In this document: positions 10,302-21,026 of the stretch, in pieces | Numbering within the stretch: the stretch's first letter is position 1 | Layout of the letters: the number at the start of each line of letters is the position of its first letter | DNA from: Amphiura filiformis | Lineage: Eukaryota; Echinodermata; Ophiuroidea; Amphilepidida; Amphiuridae | Reading direction: 5' to 3' | Assembly: GCF_039555335.1 (NCBI RefSeq) | Contig: NC_092636.1 | Coordinates: 60,081,991-60,145,990, forward strand | DNA: 64,000 nucleotides | Program-made: the position numbers and the translations under genes | The notes under the pieces: model-generated | The model's input: only the letters and a program-made list of their open reading frames with translations | What the model was told of the DNA's origin: nothing | The model's database searches: none

Positions 10302-10508
10302 TATGCACCTTAATGGAATCGGTCAAATATGTTGTCTTTGTAGGTCAACAGAGCAACGTTCGCCATAATGGCATATTGTTTTATTATGACTTTATGTCCT
10401 CCCATACAACTGTATGATAAATGGCCAAAATAACTAGTAGGATTTCTTTCACTTTACCTTGTTATTTTAGCTTAACATGCACAACAACCCTTCTCGGCAG
10501 TTATTACT

Positions 10509-10940
10509 AATATGTGACGTGTCATGTCAAAAGCAGACACTTTTGGGCAGGTTATCAATTTTGATGTTTTTACATATCTTAAATATTGATATATTTTGCT
10601 CCACAATGCCGTTTTTCCCAATGTAATCAGACATTCCTAAGGGAAGATATTGAGTTCGTAAGTTATGGTATTATAAAATTGGAAATTGAGATATCGGCCT
10701 TTAAAAATATTATTGACAATGTTGAGAGTAGGCATTACCTTGAAAAATGTCTCAATAAAATACAAGATGCCAGTTATATTTGGGTCTGAAACTATCAGAT
10801 AATATTTTTAACATTAATAGCATCACAAATTCGCAACAAACCCAAATTGTGAAAAAATCACCCCGGGCAGATTTTTGGCTATTTCTCCATTTACGATCCT
10901 GCCCAAAAGTGTCTGCTTTTGACATGACACGTCACATATT
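10509..10940. mobile_element. TIR element with perfect 43-bp ends
   Basis: Perfect 43-bp inverted repeats at 10509-10551 and 10898-10940 (ends aatatgtgacgtg and cacgtcacatatt) enclose about 345 bp. A 67-codon frame inside (10586-10789) has no recognised similarity and is probably not a gene. I could not define a target-site duplication. Confidence 0.75.
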
Positions 10941-11058
10941 ATTTCAACAATATGAATAAAGAATAACACAATAAAAGTTTGTCGGAGTTCGTACATTAAG
11001 ACTTTAATAAGCAAGTATATGACTTTTAATGACCCATGGCATTTCTCACACATGATTG

Positions 11059-11236
11059 TTGGTGTAGGTCATATAACCTGAAAAAGGTCGATATGAGACC
11101 CCTTAACGCGTTTCAAAAACATATAAAATTAAAGAGTCCTATTAAACGTTTGGCTTTAGGATTTCATATGCACAAACGTACGCCTCGCAACAAAATTCCA
11201 TTTATCATCTATAAAACAGGCTACTTCGACGTAAAC
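11059..11236 (+). promoter_or_regulatory. Conserved 5' flank of GPCR copy 3
   Basis: This aligns with 3490-3678 and 19700-19907 (shared 'ggtgtaggtcat', 'gagaccccttaac', 'cgtttcaaaaacatataaaa'). It is likely transcribed leader and promoter-proximal DNA of the receptor. An upstream ATG at 11168 is in frame; the one at 11036 is in frame but not conserved. Confidence 0.5.
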
Positions 11237-12340
11237 ATGGAAAGTTGCAATATAAACAATACATTCGAATGGTCTTATGAAGAAGCATTGTATAATAGCC
11301 ACCACAAGTGGTTGCAACTGGGTGTTCTCCCATTGTTGATGATAGTTGGTGTTGTCGGTAATCTGGGGTTTCTCTTCGTGTTGTTCAAATTACAGCAAAT
11401 GAGAAGTATTACCAACTTTTACTTGGGAAACCTCGCCGTTGCGGACTTGTCATTTATAACACTTATGGCTATACATTATATTTGGTCTTATGTCTATTCG
11501 GACTTGAAATTCGACGTTCCTTACAAGTCATCTCTCGGATGTGTGATATTTACTCTATTTACCTACATATCGGTATTTTCTTCATTCGCTCTTATCACGC
11601 TAGTGATTGTAGAGAGGTATTTTGCAACCTGTAAACCGCTCTACCATCGAATCGTGAGCGGTAGAAGCCGTTCAATCAAACTCGTCATTGCAACTTGGTT
11701 CACTTCGATTGTGTTTGCAGCGATATACACTCCATCACAATCATCGTTGAAGTTCTTGTGTATTAAATGGCCTGAAAGTGAACTCTTTGTGTCCCTACCG
11801 ACGAAGGTCAATATTTGCAGCTCTATAGCCTATCGTTGGATACCTCCTCTCAGCCTTTACATTCAAGCTATCCCATTCTGGTCTGCATTATTAGTCAATG
11901 TAATCTTAAGTATTAACATTATCATGACACTTCATCGAAGAGAACCATTGACAGAGATTGGAAACCAAAAGTCAACAAAACTGAAAACGGACACCACAAG
12001 AAACCAGGTGGCTAAAATGCTAATCGTAAATAATGCCACGTTTTTCCTGTTTGCTGGACCTTTTCAAGTAATGAACCTAATTCAAATCATTGAACATCAT
12101 TACGGTTCTTATCTCATTGGAGACTTTGCACACACGATATTGCTTTGGGTCGGGAGAGTTGCTGCTATTGCCAACAGCGCTGTTAACCCCATCATTTACA
12201 ATGTAACCAATTCTAGATATCGAGCAGCATTTGCTAAGTGTTTTAGCTGTACCAATGTGGAGGGAGGATCAGGTAATAACGGCGGCACACAGACACTTCA
12301 GATATCATTAATCCCAGCAAATCACAAGCAGAAGAATTAA
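11237..12340 (+). CDS. Class A rhodopsin-type GPCR, peptide-receptor-like (array copy 3)
   Basis: An intronless receptor of 367 residues from the conserved ATG at 11237. In-frame ATGs at 11168 and 11036 would add 23 or 67 residues but are not shared by all copies. Motifs match the 3.7-kb gene: NNTFEW sequon, GVVGNLGF in helix 1, LAVADLSF in helix 2, C and VERYFATCKPL in and after helix 3, NSAVNPIIYN in helix 7. Helix 6 reads FLFAGPFQVM, again without the CWxP tryptophan and cysteine. It shares IVNNA and FAGPFQV with the 3.7-kb gene, so those two form a subgroup. The tail is distinct (GGSGNNGGT). An AATAAA at 12769-12774 in the conserved 3' flank is a candidate polyadenylation signal. The ligand is unknown. 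Confidence 0.9.
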   Translation: MESCNINNTFEWSYEEALYNSHHKWLQLGVLPLLMIVGVVGNLGFLFVLFKLQQMRSITNFYLGNLAVADLSFITLMAIHYIWSYVYSDLKFDVPYKSSLGCVIFTLFTYISVFSSFALITLVIVERYFATCKPLYHRIVSGRSRSIKLVIATWFTSIVFAAIYTPSQSSLKFLCIKWPESELFVSLPTKVNICSSIAYRWIPPLSLYIQAIPFWSALLVNVILSINIIMTLHRREPLTEIGNQKSTKLKTDTTRNQVAKMLIVNNATFFLFAGPFQVMNLIQIIEHHYGSYLIGDFAHTILLWVGRVAAIANSAVNPIIYNVTNSRYRAAFAKCFSCTNVEGGSGNNGGTQTLQISLIPANHKQKN

Positions 12341-13388
12341 AAGACATTTCCAATCTACAGATTACAAAATCTAATTGCATATTAACATTTGAATTTTTAA
12401 AATTAACTTTGTAAAATAATATATCACACTACACATCTAAATTTTGATTTCTATACACCAATCCGAGAAGCGTTTACTGTATTTGGCCCTCTATTGACGG
12501 CAACACAGATGTACCAGAGCGGGAGATTTAATTCGTAATTCAATACTCATGATTGTGTATTGAATATCACTGTTGTAATACAATTCCCGGGTACAATTCT
12601 GTATAGCACACAATAAATAATGGATGGAACCCCCGACCTCGGGACACCGCAGTTTTACATCGGGGACACCGCAGTAATGGCGAAGTCGGATAGGTGTATA
12701 GCGAGCTAGTTTTATCATTTGCATTTTTTTATTTTGTGTTGCATGTATATAGAACGGTGTTGCATGTCAATAAAGATACTGTATTACATGTACTTTTCCG
12801 CATCAGATTATTATGATGAATTTTAATGGAGAAGGGCTGTTTTTAAAGAATCGTGGACATTAGTTGGTTGCAAGTATCGGAATAGTATTCGCCTGCGGGT
12901 GTATAACATGTCCACTAAGTATCCGCTATAACCTATCCGGAACATTATATCCACTGGAATCCGGGACTGGAATATAGCTTGTCACAAAACTGTTCCTCCT
13001 TACACGTCCTGTCACATGATTTAATTAGACTAACTACCATTCTTCTTGTAGCTAAGGATGGATAAGTGCTACTGCTATACAAGAATTGATTCTATTTCTG
13101 GAGTTTTTAATATAGGTATGATAGTATTGTATATGTATTGTCCATCAGAATGTGATACTTCCAATTCAAGCATTTGCACAAATATTTGGCTGTCAATAAA
13201 TTGGTTCTGCAAATGGGTATTATTGATTTGAATATTTACACCTCTGCTGTAATAACATCATATCATATATTATTTATTTATTTCCATACATGCAAATAAG
13301 ATACAACTGGAAATAGAATAGCAACAAGATTGAGGAGATGCAACAAAAGGCAAAGCGTGTATTGTAAATGGAACAGCGCCGTTGATGA
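12341..13388. other. 3' flank of GPCR copy 3 and spacer
   Basis: 12341-12457 and 12716-12775 match the 3' flanks of the other receptors. The roughly 260 bp between are absent from them and are probably an insertion of unknown type. From 12780 on I see no gene. Confidence 0.4.
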
Positions 13389-13992
13389 TCTGAGTTAAAA
13401 AAAACTGTTTCACCACCGGGTTTCGAACCAAAGGTGTTCTAAACCGCTATGCTGTCATGACTACTAATAATGAACTAGTGAATTAAACCATAAGTACATA
13501 GATACGTTTCTTTTTCCTTTTTTGGGCCATTTGGAGCTATTTGGCAGTGCTATTACGTAATCAAGTACGTGTTATTAATTATACATGTTTGGTTTGAAAG
13601 CAAAGGTTCATTCTTTATCATTGAGAATTTTTTATCACAAATACCCATCCATGGGGTCAAAGGTCAACATTTATTACATATTGACCACCCCTCGTATCAG
13701 GGTGTGTGCATAATAATATTATTCAAACAAATTATATTAAAATCATCTGAATTCTGCACACAAAAACAAAATTACTCTTACATTAATGCTTGCTGATGTG
13801 AGCATGCAAGTGTGAACATTCATAATATAATATACACACCGCTACAACATATATTTTCCATTGGTTTGGTCAAGCTTCAGATGTTGCAGTACAATAATAC
13901 AGTAACTACCCTGTAATTTACCAAATTTTATTTTAGTTACTGAAAATATGTAAAATTAAAATGATCAAATTTTATGCTCCAATCTTACAATG
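13389..13992. repeat. 604-bp duplicated segment, first copy
   Basis: Nearly identical to 14241-14844 (I see only a few substitutions and a homopolymer difference). Both carry the same minus-strand tRNA-like sequence near their left end. No coding content is recognised; the short frame at 13569-13796 recurs in both copies and lacks a known domain. Confidence 0.9.
13399..13470 (-). pseudogene. tRNA-like/SINE fragment with B box (minus strand)
   Basis: On the minus strand the sequence reads a B-box-like ggttcgaaacc, then a short spacer and TTTTTTTT, a pol III terminator. An A-box-like stretch upstream is weak. The same fragment is present at about 14251-14322 in the second copy of the duplicated segment. 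Confidence 0.35.
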
Positions 13993-14240
13993 CTGTTTTG
14001 ATATTTTTCGTAATTTTCTCGTATCATGTATATGATTATTATTATGTTGTTGAATTTGTATGTAAAATTGTTGCAATTCGGTTTTTATACTGTGATGACA
14101 TTTTTTAATAAACCTTTTATGTATGTATGTATGTAATCATTTTCGCTGAAAAACTTAGTTATTTTTAGTTATTTTTCAAACCTGATTTTTTTGCAAATTT
14201 GTTTACACATGTCACAACTTGCTAGTTAAGTCAAGTCAAG
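13988..14240 (+). mobile_element. Copied LINE tail between the duplicated segments
   Basis: This matches 8932-9181: LINE tail, (tatg)n end, and about 90 bp of DNA beyond the LINE end up to the first bases of the 9.9-kb TIR element. It therefore cannot be a simple LINE insertion. The left junction shares the bases caatg with the neighbouring segment. Confidence 0.8.
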
Positions 14241-14844
14241 TCTGAGTTAAAAAAAACTGTTTCACCACCGGGTTTCGAACCAAAGGTGTTCTAAACCGCT
14301 ATGCTGTCATGACTACTAATAATGAACTAGTGAATTAAACCATAAGTACATAGATACGTTTCTTTTTTTTTTTTTGGGCCATTTGGAGCTATTTGGCAGT
14401 GCTATTACGTAATCAAGTACGTGTTATTAATTATACATGTTTGGTTTGAAAGCAAAGGTTCAGTCTTTATCATTGAGAATTTTTTATCACAAATACCCAT
14501 CCATGGGGTCAAAGGTCAACATTTATTACATATTGACCACCCCTCGTATCAGGGTGTGTGCATAATAATATTATTCAAACAAATTATATTAAAATCATCT
14601 GAATTCTGCACACAAAAACAAAATTACTCTTACATTAATGCTTGCTGATGTGAGCATGCAAGTGTGAACATTCATAATATAATATACACACCGCTACAAC
14701 ATATATTTTCCATTGGTTTGGTCAAGCTTCAGATGTTGCAGTACAATAATACAGTAACTACCCTGTAATTTACCAAATTTTATTTTAGTTACTGAAAATA
14801 TGTAAAATTAAAATGATCAAATTTTATGCTCCAATCTTACAATG
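14241..14844. repeat. 604-bp duplicated segment, second copy
   Basis: Second copy of 13389-13992, offset by 852 bp, with the copied LINE tail between them. Confidence 0.9.
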
Positions 14845-16980
14845 TTACAATCTGTGATTGATTGTTGACATGCTCTATTTAAATGCACAGAGTACCACAA
14901 ACATCCCAAATAAATATTTCCAATATATTATTGCACTTGATTTTTATGTTGCAATTCTACATGTGCTGATCATTACCAGTATTTTAATTTCAATGGTTAA
15001 TGATTTAATTTGATAGAAAATTTATTACTTGTTTGCCAATAATTTGTTGAAAAGTAATTTAAGCATTCTTATTTTTCTTAATGATGTATTTAGTTTACAA
15101 CTATGATAATTTACACATTTGCATAGTTAATTTGCTAATTGATTAGTTACGCAAATATTCAAATTGAATTGACATTAGGGATAGCAATATTATTTCTTTA
15201 AACTCGCTTTTTTTAGTTCTCCGAACAATATCCCTGCAAGCGCTAAAGTGCTGAAGTTAGGTTCAGTTTATAACTATGATCTTGATGTAGGATGAATTGC
15301 AATTTGATGTGCCTATTTTAAGATTTTCATTGTAAGGCACTTTATTAAGATATTCTGAATACTAGTAGCAATTAATCTCACTAAGTATATTATATTCCAA
15401 GTAAAACAGCATTGTCTGAAGGAAACCTTTTGATTATACTAGAAATATTGCACTCAATGCAAACTTAATTTTGATCAAGACAATTTAAGGTACTATATTA
15501 AGTTATTCTGAATACTAGTAGTGATCAATCACATTTAATATACTACGTGTTCAAAGTAAAACAGCATTGTCAGAAAGAAACCATTGTTTTATGATATATA
15601 TGTGCTTTTCCAAAGTATGAACAATCAATAAAAAAAATTAGAAAATTAATTATAAAAAATTGAGGCAAGCCATAAGGTGAAGAAGGTTGGAAGTAAGAAT
15701 GGGACTGTTCTTAGATTGTGTCCTGTACCCTGTTCTTAGTTTGTCAAGCTGCCATTCACGACAGAGGGTCAGATAACTGAAGTAAACATATTGTGGTACA
15801 GGTATGGCTTCCAGTTAGCGAAAACATTTTTAGAACTTGAAGTCATACCAAGACATAGAAGGTCTCGAGAAAAATTGAGACGAGTGCATTAAGGTATGCA
15901 GTGATCATGCGTGTATTTTTTTTTTTTTTTTGGGGGGCTTTGGGGTTCGAGCCCCCCCCGGGGTAAAAGCAGCCTCCCGGGGTAGGAGCGGCCACGGTAC
16001 GCCACTGGTGACCATGTTCTAGAGTGAGATAAAAAGGTTAAAAAGAATTGTCCTAGTACTCTCAAAGTTAAACGGGGACATATCTGACAGTAAAAGCTAA
16101 CATTTTATGGAAAAATAAATACTAATCTATTTTTACAGAAATGTTATAATATGGCTTTAACAATAAACCAAAATAAAACAGAACAATACAAACTACTCCA
16201 TATTATGGTCCATCTGATATTGAATTTATTTACCACCCCTGAAAGTTTGGTAACCACAGCACCTTCCTTGTGGGCTAATAAAATTTTTAAAAATAAGACT
16301 CTTAAAATAGGTGGGAAGAATACTTTTCTTTCTTTTTGGAAACAAACATATTTGACAAATTTTAAGAAAACCACTTTACCAGAAAATGTTTATTTAAAAA
16401 TATGGTGCACATAAAAGACAATGTCAAAGCACACTGAAAACTACAAATCCGCATTAAAATACCTTGTAAACTATTAAATTATCATTTTTGTTATTTTGTA
16501 AAACAACACCAATTTCGTTAGTTTAAAAAAAATAATACTATTGGGTTTACGTTGTTTTTTATTGTTTTTTATTTTTTATTTGATTACGAACACTCCTTTC
16601 AATATTTTACCGAAAACAGAACCACATTTCCGCCATTTTTGGCTTTAAAATATGTTCTAATATATTAAATGTATTTGTTTATATTTAAAAATCAATGTAA
16701 CTATTTTCATTCTGTGCTGTGTATGAGATACGATTTTTGCAGAATTGATTTGTGTTTTGTTTATTATGCAGCTTAGTAAAATAGGAGCTGTGTTTTTTGT
16801 TATATTGTTGTGTTTTAATGATGGAAAATAACTGATTAAATAAATTATTATGATTACAATAGTGGATTATATTCAATATACAGAGGACCATTAATTCGGA
16901 CCCGAACATTATACAGATGTAAAACATAGGTTAAAATGTGTATTTTGTACTCACTTTCATGTTCTGCACATACCTCAATT
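14845..16980. other. AT-rich spacer with a small tandem repeat
   Basis: No gene is supported. 15336-15433 and 15489-15585 are two imperfect copies of a roughly 97-bp unit ('attctgaatactagtag', 'gtaaaacagcattgtc'). 15918-16010 is a T-run followed by a G/C-rich tail ending 'tacgccactgg', typical of a transposon end. Confidence 0.4.
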
Positions 16981-16997
16981 CTAACCCACGAACACAG

Positions 16998-17960
16998 CCG
17001 TGTTGTGACCCCTAATGACCTTTGACCCCAAAATATATGAAAACGCACATAGACATTGGCTAATGTCAATGCCCCGGGTCAATGCATGGGTGCACGTGGC
17101 ACCACTTTGCTATGTTACTTGTGGCAGAAGGGGCATTTTGAAGGTTTTTCGTCTCAAACCGGAAGTGACCCCTTAATGACATTTGACCCCAAATAAAAAA
17201 TACCACATATGAATTGGGTAACCACAATTCATGTGTGAACATACCGTTACTGTCCTATGTTTTTCTTATCAAATAAAAATTTTTGAAGGTTTTTCGTTTT
17301 ATACCGGAAGTGACCCTTTAATGACCTTTGACCACAAACAAAAAAAATACCACATATACATCAGGTAAACATAATTTATGTGTGCACATACCGTCACTCT
17401 CCTATGTTTTTCTTAGCTTATAAAATTTTTTTGAAGGAATTTGGTTTTATACCGGAAGTGACCCCTTAATGACCTTTGACCTCAAATCTGTGTATGGTTC
17501 ATAGACACTGGGTAATAGCAATGCATGTGTGCAAGTTGCGTCACCGTCCTATGTAATTTGTGGGAGAAGTAGCATTTTGAAGGTATTTCGTTTTATACCG
17601 GAAGTGACCCCTTAATGACCTTTGACCTCAAACAAAAAAATACCACATATACATTAGATTGATATAATTCATGTGTGCACATACCGTCACTCTCCTATGT
17701 TTTTCTTAGCTAATAAAATTTTTTGAAGGAATTTGGTTTTATACCGGAAGTGACCTCTTAATGACCTTTGACCCTAAATCTGTGTATGATTTATAGACAC
17801 TGGGTGATAACAATGCATGTGTGCAAGTGGTGTTACTGTCCTACGAAATTTGTGGGAGAAGTAGCATTTTGAGTTGAAATCACGTTTTTGACCCCTGTGA
17901 CCCCTACTTGATCTTTGACCGCACGAATTTCATGTGACATGTAGGGGCATGGTCATTGAT
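16998..17960. repeat. Tandem array, period about 146 bp
   Basis: The marker 'ggaagtgacc' starts at 17161, 17306, 17454, 17600 and 17746 (spacings 145, 148, 146, 146). More diverged units stand at about 17001 and 17895. Alternate units share extra bases (for example 'tgtgtatg' and 'cacatatacat'), hinting at a dimeric higher order. Most units carry tgacctttgacc. The array ends in a gaaa microsatellite and a small hairpin around 'cacagccgtgac' and 'gtcaccggctgtg' at 18075-18103. Confidence 0.85.
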
Positions 17961-18102
17961 GATTATGACCAAGTTAGGTCAAAATCGGTGTACGCATGTC
18001 AGTGCTAGAGCAAATGTAAAGGTCGACAGAAGAAAGAAAGAAAGAAAGAAGAAGAAGATCCTGTAAGAAAAAAGACACAGCCGTGACTAACGTCACCGGC
18101 TG

Positions 18103-18411
18103 TGTAATTACTGCAGTGCGTCGGTCTACAGACTCCCAGAAAGATTAGAAACCCCCGCACGCCAAGCCCTAGCTGAATTTCAACGGAAAACTAGACCTCT
18201 TGTCGGGCGACAAAACAAAAACGTGGGTGGCGCAAATGTAAAGAGATATAAACACAGGCGGCATAGGACACGCAATTCGGACGTACGAGGCTGGCGAAGA
18301 TACAGGGCTGACAGCCCCATTCACAATACACGGTTAGCGATTATAAATGGACAATTAACATACTTGCAGTGGGGTACTTTGCAGAACCCCAACGGTTTTA
18401 GAGTAAGATAA
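18103..18411 (+). other. Unrecognised basic open frame, possible exon or TE remnant
   Basis: A frame open from at least 18103 to the stop at 18409-18411 encodes an arginine-rich stretch (KRYKHRRHRTRN, then WRRYRAD) followed by a hydrophobic-polar end (LAIINGQLTYLQWG). It has no in-frame ATG near its start, so as a gene it would have to be a terminal exon. I do not recognise the family; a core or nucleic-acid-binding protein of a mobile element is one possibility. Confidence 0.25.
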
Positions 18412-18821
18412 TTTTGCTTTGACACCACATAACAAATTTAGAATTGTTTGTGAAGATTTCATGATTATGTGTTAATCCAATGGCGACGTCAAAAATAGCG
18501 ATATCGCATCCACCATCATCTGTATAAACACACAGACTCTGACCAGGGTTGCCAAAACATTTAGCCCAAGTCGCGGGTAGTCGTACTCACTCCTACCAGC
18601 GTGACGCCACAGGATAACACAGAGCCAATTCAACATCACTAGGCCTGATGAGGCCTCATGGATGTGACGTGATGCTGTAGTCAACAAAAACAGTAAGTCC
18701 AGTTCAAAAGATTTATAACTTAGTCTAAGTTTAAATCACAAAAGGGTTTTTTGCATTAATAAACTCATGAAAATACAACCTCCTTAACAATCGCGCAAGA
18801 TTGTGTTTAATTTGCGATATT

Positions 18822-19104
18822 GTAAAAATACTTTTATCAATAAACGACCTATTGCTGACATCTTCTGTCCATAATAATTATGTCCAATCGGTCTTTTCTT
18901 TCAGTCAAGTCACAAGTTTCATCTAATTAAAAAAAAGAATCAATATTAGTTCTACCATTAAAATACACATGTATGTTATTTTTTTTATTGTATCCGTAAT
19001 ACAACAAAAGTATTTACAATAAAAGGTATTTACTCAAAACCATAAAGGTTATTACTTTTCGATGCTTGTGAATTCAAAGGGAGGATAGTTAATTGAAGCA
19101 TTAT
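18822..19104 (+). promoter_or_regulatory. Distal conserved flank of GPCR copy 4
   Basis: This matches 3236-3487 ahead of copy 2. In copy 4 it is separated from the proximal block (19700-19907) by about 590 bp that copy 2 lacks. That insert contains a second 'ccaagttttatctaattaaaaa' and is otherwise unrecognised. Confidence 0.45.
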
Positions 19105-19699
19105 TAAGGGGTCTCATAGCCATGATAGCGTTCTTTTCAGTTTAGCCCTGTTGATCGAAACATACACATGACATATACACCAACTATTATGTGTTGGAAA
19201 TGCCAGCCCCCCCCCAATACCGGTATGTTATTTGTTTACGAACACTTTTATATCTAGTAAAAATTTTGGGGCAAAATTTTATTTTTCACGTTTTCATTAA
19301 AGAGAAATGTCAAGAAAAATCACTGTTGGACATTTGTTACACATACATAGACAATACTTTTCCGTATTCAGTCCAAGTTTTATCTAATTAAAAAGAGTAT
19401 CAATATTAAAAAGAGTATCAGTATTCGCAACAAGAATCATTTTTCACAATGGCATGGTCAAATTTTATGTCTCGTAGTCAGAAATTCTTCCCAAAAATAT
19501 TATGCAGATTAGATCCGCGTTTCCTTCAAGTCACTCCTATGGTGCATTTTTGTTGATACCACTGTTTGCATTCAATAAATACAATGTAACAAACCAAAAC
19601 ATAATTTTCCGGAAGCTGCAATTTGTCACTTGTTGGGCTCTTACCAGATATAAAAGTTCGTAAACAATACCACATTTACTGACCCATGGTATTTCTCAC

Positions 19700-19907
19700 A
19701 GTTGGTGCAGGTCATGTTTACTTTGCAACAGGGCTAACCTGGAAAAGGTCCCTATGAGACCCCTTAACATATTTCAAAAACCTATCAAATGAAAACGCTC
19801 TATCAAACGTTCGGCTTTATGACTTCGTGCACAAAACGTATAATACCTCGCAATTGACAAATATACATCAATTTATAACCAATAAAACAGGCGTCTTCGG
19901 CGTAAAC
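19700..19907 (+). promoter_or_regulatory. Proximal conserved 5' flank of GPCR copy 4
   Basis: This aligns with 3490-3678 and 11059-11236. The upstream ATG found in copies 2 and 3 (3601, 11168) is GTG here (19827). A short upstream frame starting at an ATG at 19819 ends after 12 codons, before the receptor start. Confidence 0.5.
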
Positions 19908-21026
19908 ATGGAAATTTGTCATGTAAACAACACCTTTAAATGGTCTTATGAAGCAGCACTCGATTCAATGTACAATACCCACGAAACATGGCTGCAGTTG
20001 GGTGTCCTCCCATTATTGATGATAGTTGGTGTTATCGGTAATCTGGGGTTTCTCTTCGTGTTGTTCAAATTAGAGAACATGAGAAGTATTACCAACTTTT
20101 ACTTGGGAAACCTCGCCGTTGCGGACTTATCATTTATAACAATTATGGCTATACGTTATTTGTGGTCTTATGTTCATTCCGACTTGGCGTTTGATGTTCC
20201 TTATAAGTCATCACTCGGATGCGTGATAACCACTCTACCTGTCTATATTTCGTTATTTTCTTCTTTCGCTTTTATCACGCTAGTGATTGTAGAGAGGTAT
20301 TTTGCAATCTGTAAACCGCTCTACCATCGAATCGTGAGCAGTAAAGGTCGTTCAATCAAACTCGTCATCGCAACTTGGTTTACTGCGTTTGTCTTTGCAG
20401 CGATTTACACTCCAAACCAATCATCGTTGAAGTTCCGGTGTGTTAAATGGCCTGAAAGTGAACTCTTTGCGGCGTTACCAACTAAGGTGTATGTTTGCCG
20501 CTCTTTAGACTATCGCTGGGTACTTCCGCTCGGTCTTTACATAACAGCTATCCCATTCTGGTCTGCGTTATTTGTCAATGCAATCTTGAGTATTAACATT
20601 AGCGTGACACTTCATCAAAGAGAACCATTGACAGAGATTGGAAACCAAAAATCAACAAAACCGAAAACGGACACTACCAGAAATCAGGTTGCTAAAATGC
20701 TCATCGCCAACAACACCACGTTTTTCCTTCTCGCCGGACCAATCCAAGTCCTGACCCTCATTCAAATCATCGAATATCATTACGGTTCTTATCTCGTTGG
20801 AGAATTTGTATTCACGATATTGCTTTGGGTTGGGAGAGTTGCTGCTATTGCCAACAGCGCTGTTAACCCCATCATTTACAATGTAACCAATTCTCGATAT
20901 CGAGCTGCATTTGCCAAGTGTTTTGGCTGCGCCAATGTGGAAGGAAGATCATCTAGTAAGAACGGAGACCGTACTAAGTCCTTACAGATATCAGCAATCT
21001 CAGGAAATCGCACACAAGTGAAATAA
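19908..21026 (+). CDS. Class A rhodopsin-type GPCR, peptide-receptor-like (array copy 4)
   Basis: An intronless receptor of 372 residues. The first in-frame ATG is at 19908, which fixes the start for the whole family. Motifs: NNTFKW sequon, GVIGNLGF in helix 1, LAVADLSF in helix 2, C and VERYFAICKPL in and after helix 3, NSAVNPIIYN in helix 7, CFGC in the tail. Helix 6 has LLAGPIQVL, so the CWxP motif is again missing. Compared with copies 2 and 3, it differs most in extracellular loop 2 and the top of helix 5 (VYVCRSLDYRWVLPL) and in helix 3 (TTLPVYISLF). These faces usually contact ligand, so a different ligand preference is plausible. It pairs with the partial copy 1 by helix 6 and tail sequence. 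Function: plasma-membrane G protein signalling; ligand unknown. Confidence 0.9.
   Translation: MEICHVNNTFKWSYEAALDSMYNTHETWLQLGVLPLLMIVGVIGNLGFLFVLFKLENMRSITNFYLGNLAVADLSFITIMAIRYLWSYVHSDLAFDVPYKSSLGCVITTLPVYISLFSSFAFITLVIVERYFAICKPLYHRIVSSKGRSIKLVIATWFTAFVFAAIYTPNQSSLKFRCVKWPESELFAALPTKVYVCRSLDYRWVLPLGLYITAIPFWSALFVNAILSINISVTLHQREPLTEIGNQKSTKPKTDTTRNQVAKMLIANNTTFFLLAGPIQVLTLIQIIEYHYGSYLVGEFVFTILLWVGRVAAIANSAVNPIIYNVTNSRYRAAFAKCFGCANVEGRSSSKNGDRTKSLQISAISGNRTQVK

Noticed and set aside
19827-19907. N-terminal extension of the 19.9-kb receptor
   Set aside because: The codon at 19827 is GTG, not ATG; there is no ATG in frame before 19908.
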